A stretch of 64,000 nt of DNA from Peronospora farinosa (Eukaryota; Oomycota; Peronosporomycetes; Peronosporales; Peronosporaceae). The stretch spans positions 186,001 through 250,000 of the forward strand of contig CANTFK010000164.1 of NCBI GenBank assembly GCA_947646735.1, in the 5' to 3' direction. How positions within the stretch are numbered: position 1 is the first letter of the stretch; the number at the start of each line of letters is the position of its first letter. Below the pieces are notes generated by a model. That model saw only the letters and a list, made by a program, of their open reading frames with translations, had not been told where the DNA came from and did no database searches. A program made the position numbers and the translations under genes. Below, in pieces: positions 63,049 through 64,000 of this stretch.

Positions 63049-64000
63049 GATAAACAAGGTAAGGAGAGGGTCGAGTACTTGAGGATAGTGATTCAATTAT
63101 GGACTGTATGAAGTGGGGATGTATACTTGGATGTATACTTGGATGTATACTGGACGTGGAGGATGGGACGATGACGTGCGAATTGACAATTTTACGATAG
63201 ACAGAGGGTGGGTTTGCTGACGTTTTAGAGGTAAATAGGAGTATATTAGATTTAAATGAAGCGTGTTTTACGTTGTTGATTGAAAAGTAGACGTGTTGTC
63301 ACTATATAGAGAGTAATTTTTACAATGTCGCACGATCTCTGATATTGCAATAAACCCTTTTGAAAATCATTGTGTTCAACTTGTTGCATCCATGTCTTTT
63401 TGCAAAGAATTGTTGTGATAATTTGATAGTAAAATGATATTTTGAGTGATTGATCACGTCCAGCACAAATGTGTCAGTACATTATTATTGTAGTTATTAG
63501 GTCTCCAGCCTATATGCAAAAGAACTCGCTCTTGCCTTTTAACGGACTGTGAGCATTGTGCACATATCACTTTCAATGTAGCGACAATCCTAGTTGTATT
63601 CATTTTTGTTAGCGAGACTACTTAGACCTTATAGACAACGTGATCACGACTATAAGGTCGAACTGGCGATCGCCAGTGCATTGTTGCATTGGTGGAGATC
63701 GCGATCAGGCAGCAATCAATGATATCAAATGAAGCACCTCTTGCTCGGCCAAATTGTCAAAACGCGTGTAACATGCTACAGAAGTTGAGCAGAAAAGCAT
63801 TTGCCTTCTGCAGGAAGAACAACAACTATTTCGTCTGGTACAGCGTCACATAAGGTTTCGAGATCAAGATGACCGTGACGGATAGTCGTGGAATTGCAGC
63901 ATTTTCCAAGCGGTAGAACAGGTTCACCTCTTCGACAGACTTTGTAATTGAGAGAAGAACAGACCGTCTATTTCAAACATTAAGGATTGGTAAGATGTCT
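63049..64000. other. Right-edge gap
   Basis: No gene could be supported. The repeated phrase 'ggatgtatact' at 63119-63149 occurs three times. A coding-like minus-strand piece at 63900-63620 has no recognised domain and may be a transposon remnant. Confidence 0.4.

Noticed and set aside
63620..63900. Minus-strand piece as a copia pre-integrase fragment
   Set aside because: Only a short RHGHLDLETL-like stretch; too weak and broken to support an element call.

Overview
The window looks like oomycete nuclear DNA (Peronosporales type, a Phytophthora or downy-mildew relative). The reasons are: compact housekeeping genes with few, short GT-AG introns (57-123 nt); closely spaced genes on both strands; and long blocks of decayed Ty3/gypsy and Ty1/copia retrotransposons between gene-rich blocks. 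Many gypsy fragments are of the oomycete kind that carries a second, archaeal-like RNase H. The species cannot be named from sequence alone. All assignments rest on reading motifs; no search was run.

Block 1 (1-6.5 kb): the left edge holds the end of a Dicer-like reading frame (Dicer dimerisation domain). Next come two almost identical genes for a six-helix membrane protein with three YrhK-like repeats. They sit in a direct duplication, and related ~0.45 kb repeat arms lie upstream of each copy in opposite orientation. Between them is a 119-bp tandem repeat in which each unit folds into a strong hairpin.

Block 2 (5.8-23.8 kb): nested gypsy elements. A gag-protease scrap is cut off by the 5' LTR of Gypsy-1 (6474-18695). 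Gypsy-1 has ~1.17-kb LTRs, a decayed gag and pol (PR-RT-RNaseH-second RNaseH-integrase-chromodomain), and about 1.5 kb of antisense coding-like sequence between the chromodomain and the 3' LTR, with a possible 57-nt intron. After it come an LTR of a related family, a second decayed gypsy pol (Gypsy-2), minus-strand coding-like remnants, and an LTR whose two parts lie in opposite orientation.

Block 3 (24.3-45.0 kb): ordinary genes. They encode a PRP43/DHX15 helicase, a probably mitochondrial DEAD-box helicase, a coiled-coil PX protein, a MYND-SAP-cysteine-rich protein, a small basic protein, dolichol-phosphate mannosyltransferase (DPM1), a single-pass membrane protein, eIF2B epsilon and an INPP4-type phosphoinositide 4-phosphatase with a PH domain.

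Block 4 (45-56 kb): gene-poor. It holds a young Ty1/copia element on the minus strand (47337-52182; 310-bp LTRs, 5-bp target duplication, all domains, one frameshift), older dispersed repeats and unassigned sequence.

Block 5 (56-63 kb): two tandem paralogous genes for SANT-like, coiled-coil proteins, a divergently transcribed METTL21-type methyltransferase, and a bifunctional 6-phosphofructo-2-kinase/fructose-2,6-bisphosphatase with an N-terminal glycogen-binding module.

The gene blocks serve mRNA processing, translation, lipid signalling, glycosylation and glycolytic control. They do not form one pathway; the layout is the usual gene-island and repeat-sea pattern of oomycete genomes. The most unusual items are the spliced antisense frame in Gypsy-1, the copia primer-binding site that contains the gag start codon, the hairpin tandem repeat, and the tandem SANT-like pair.
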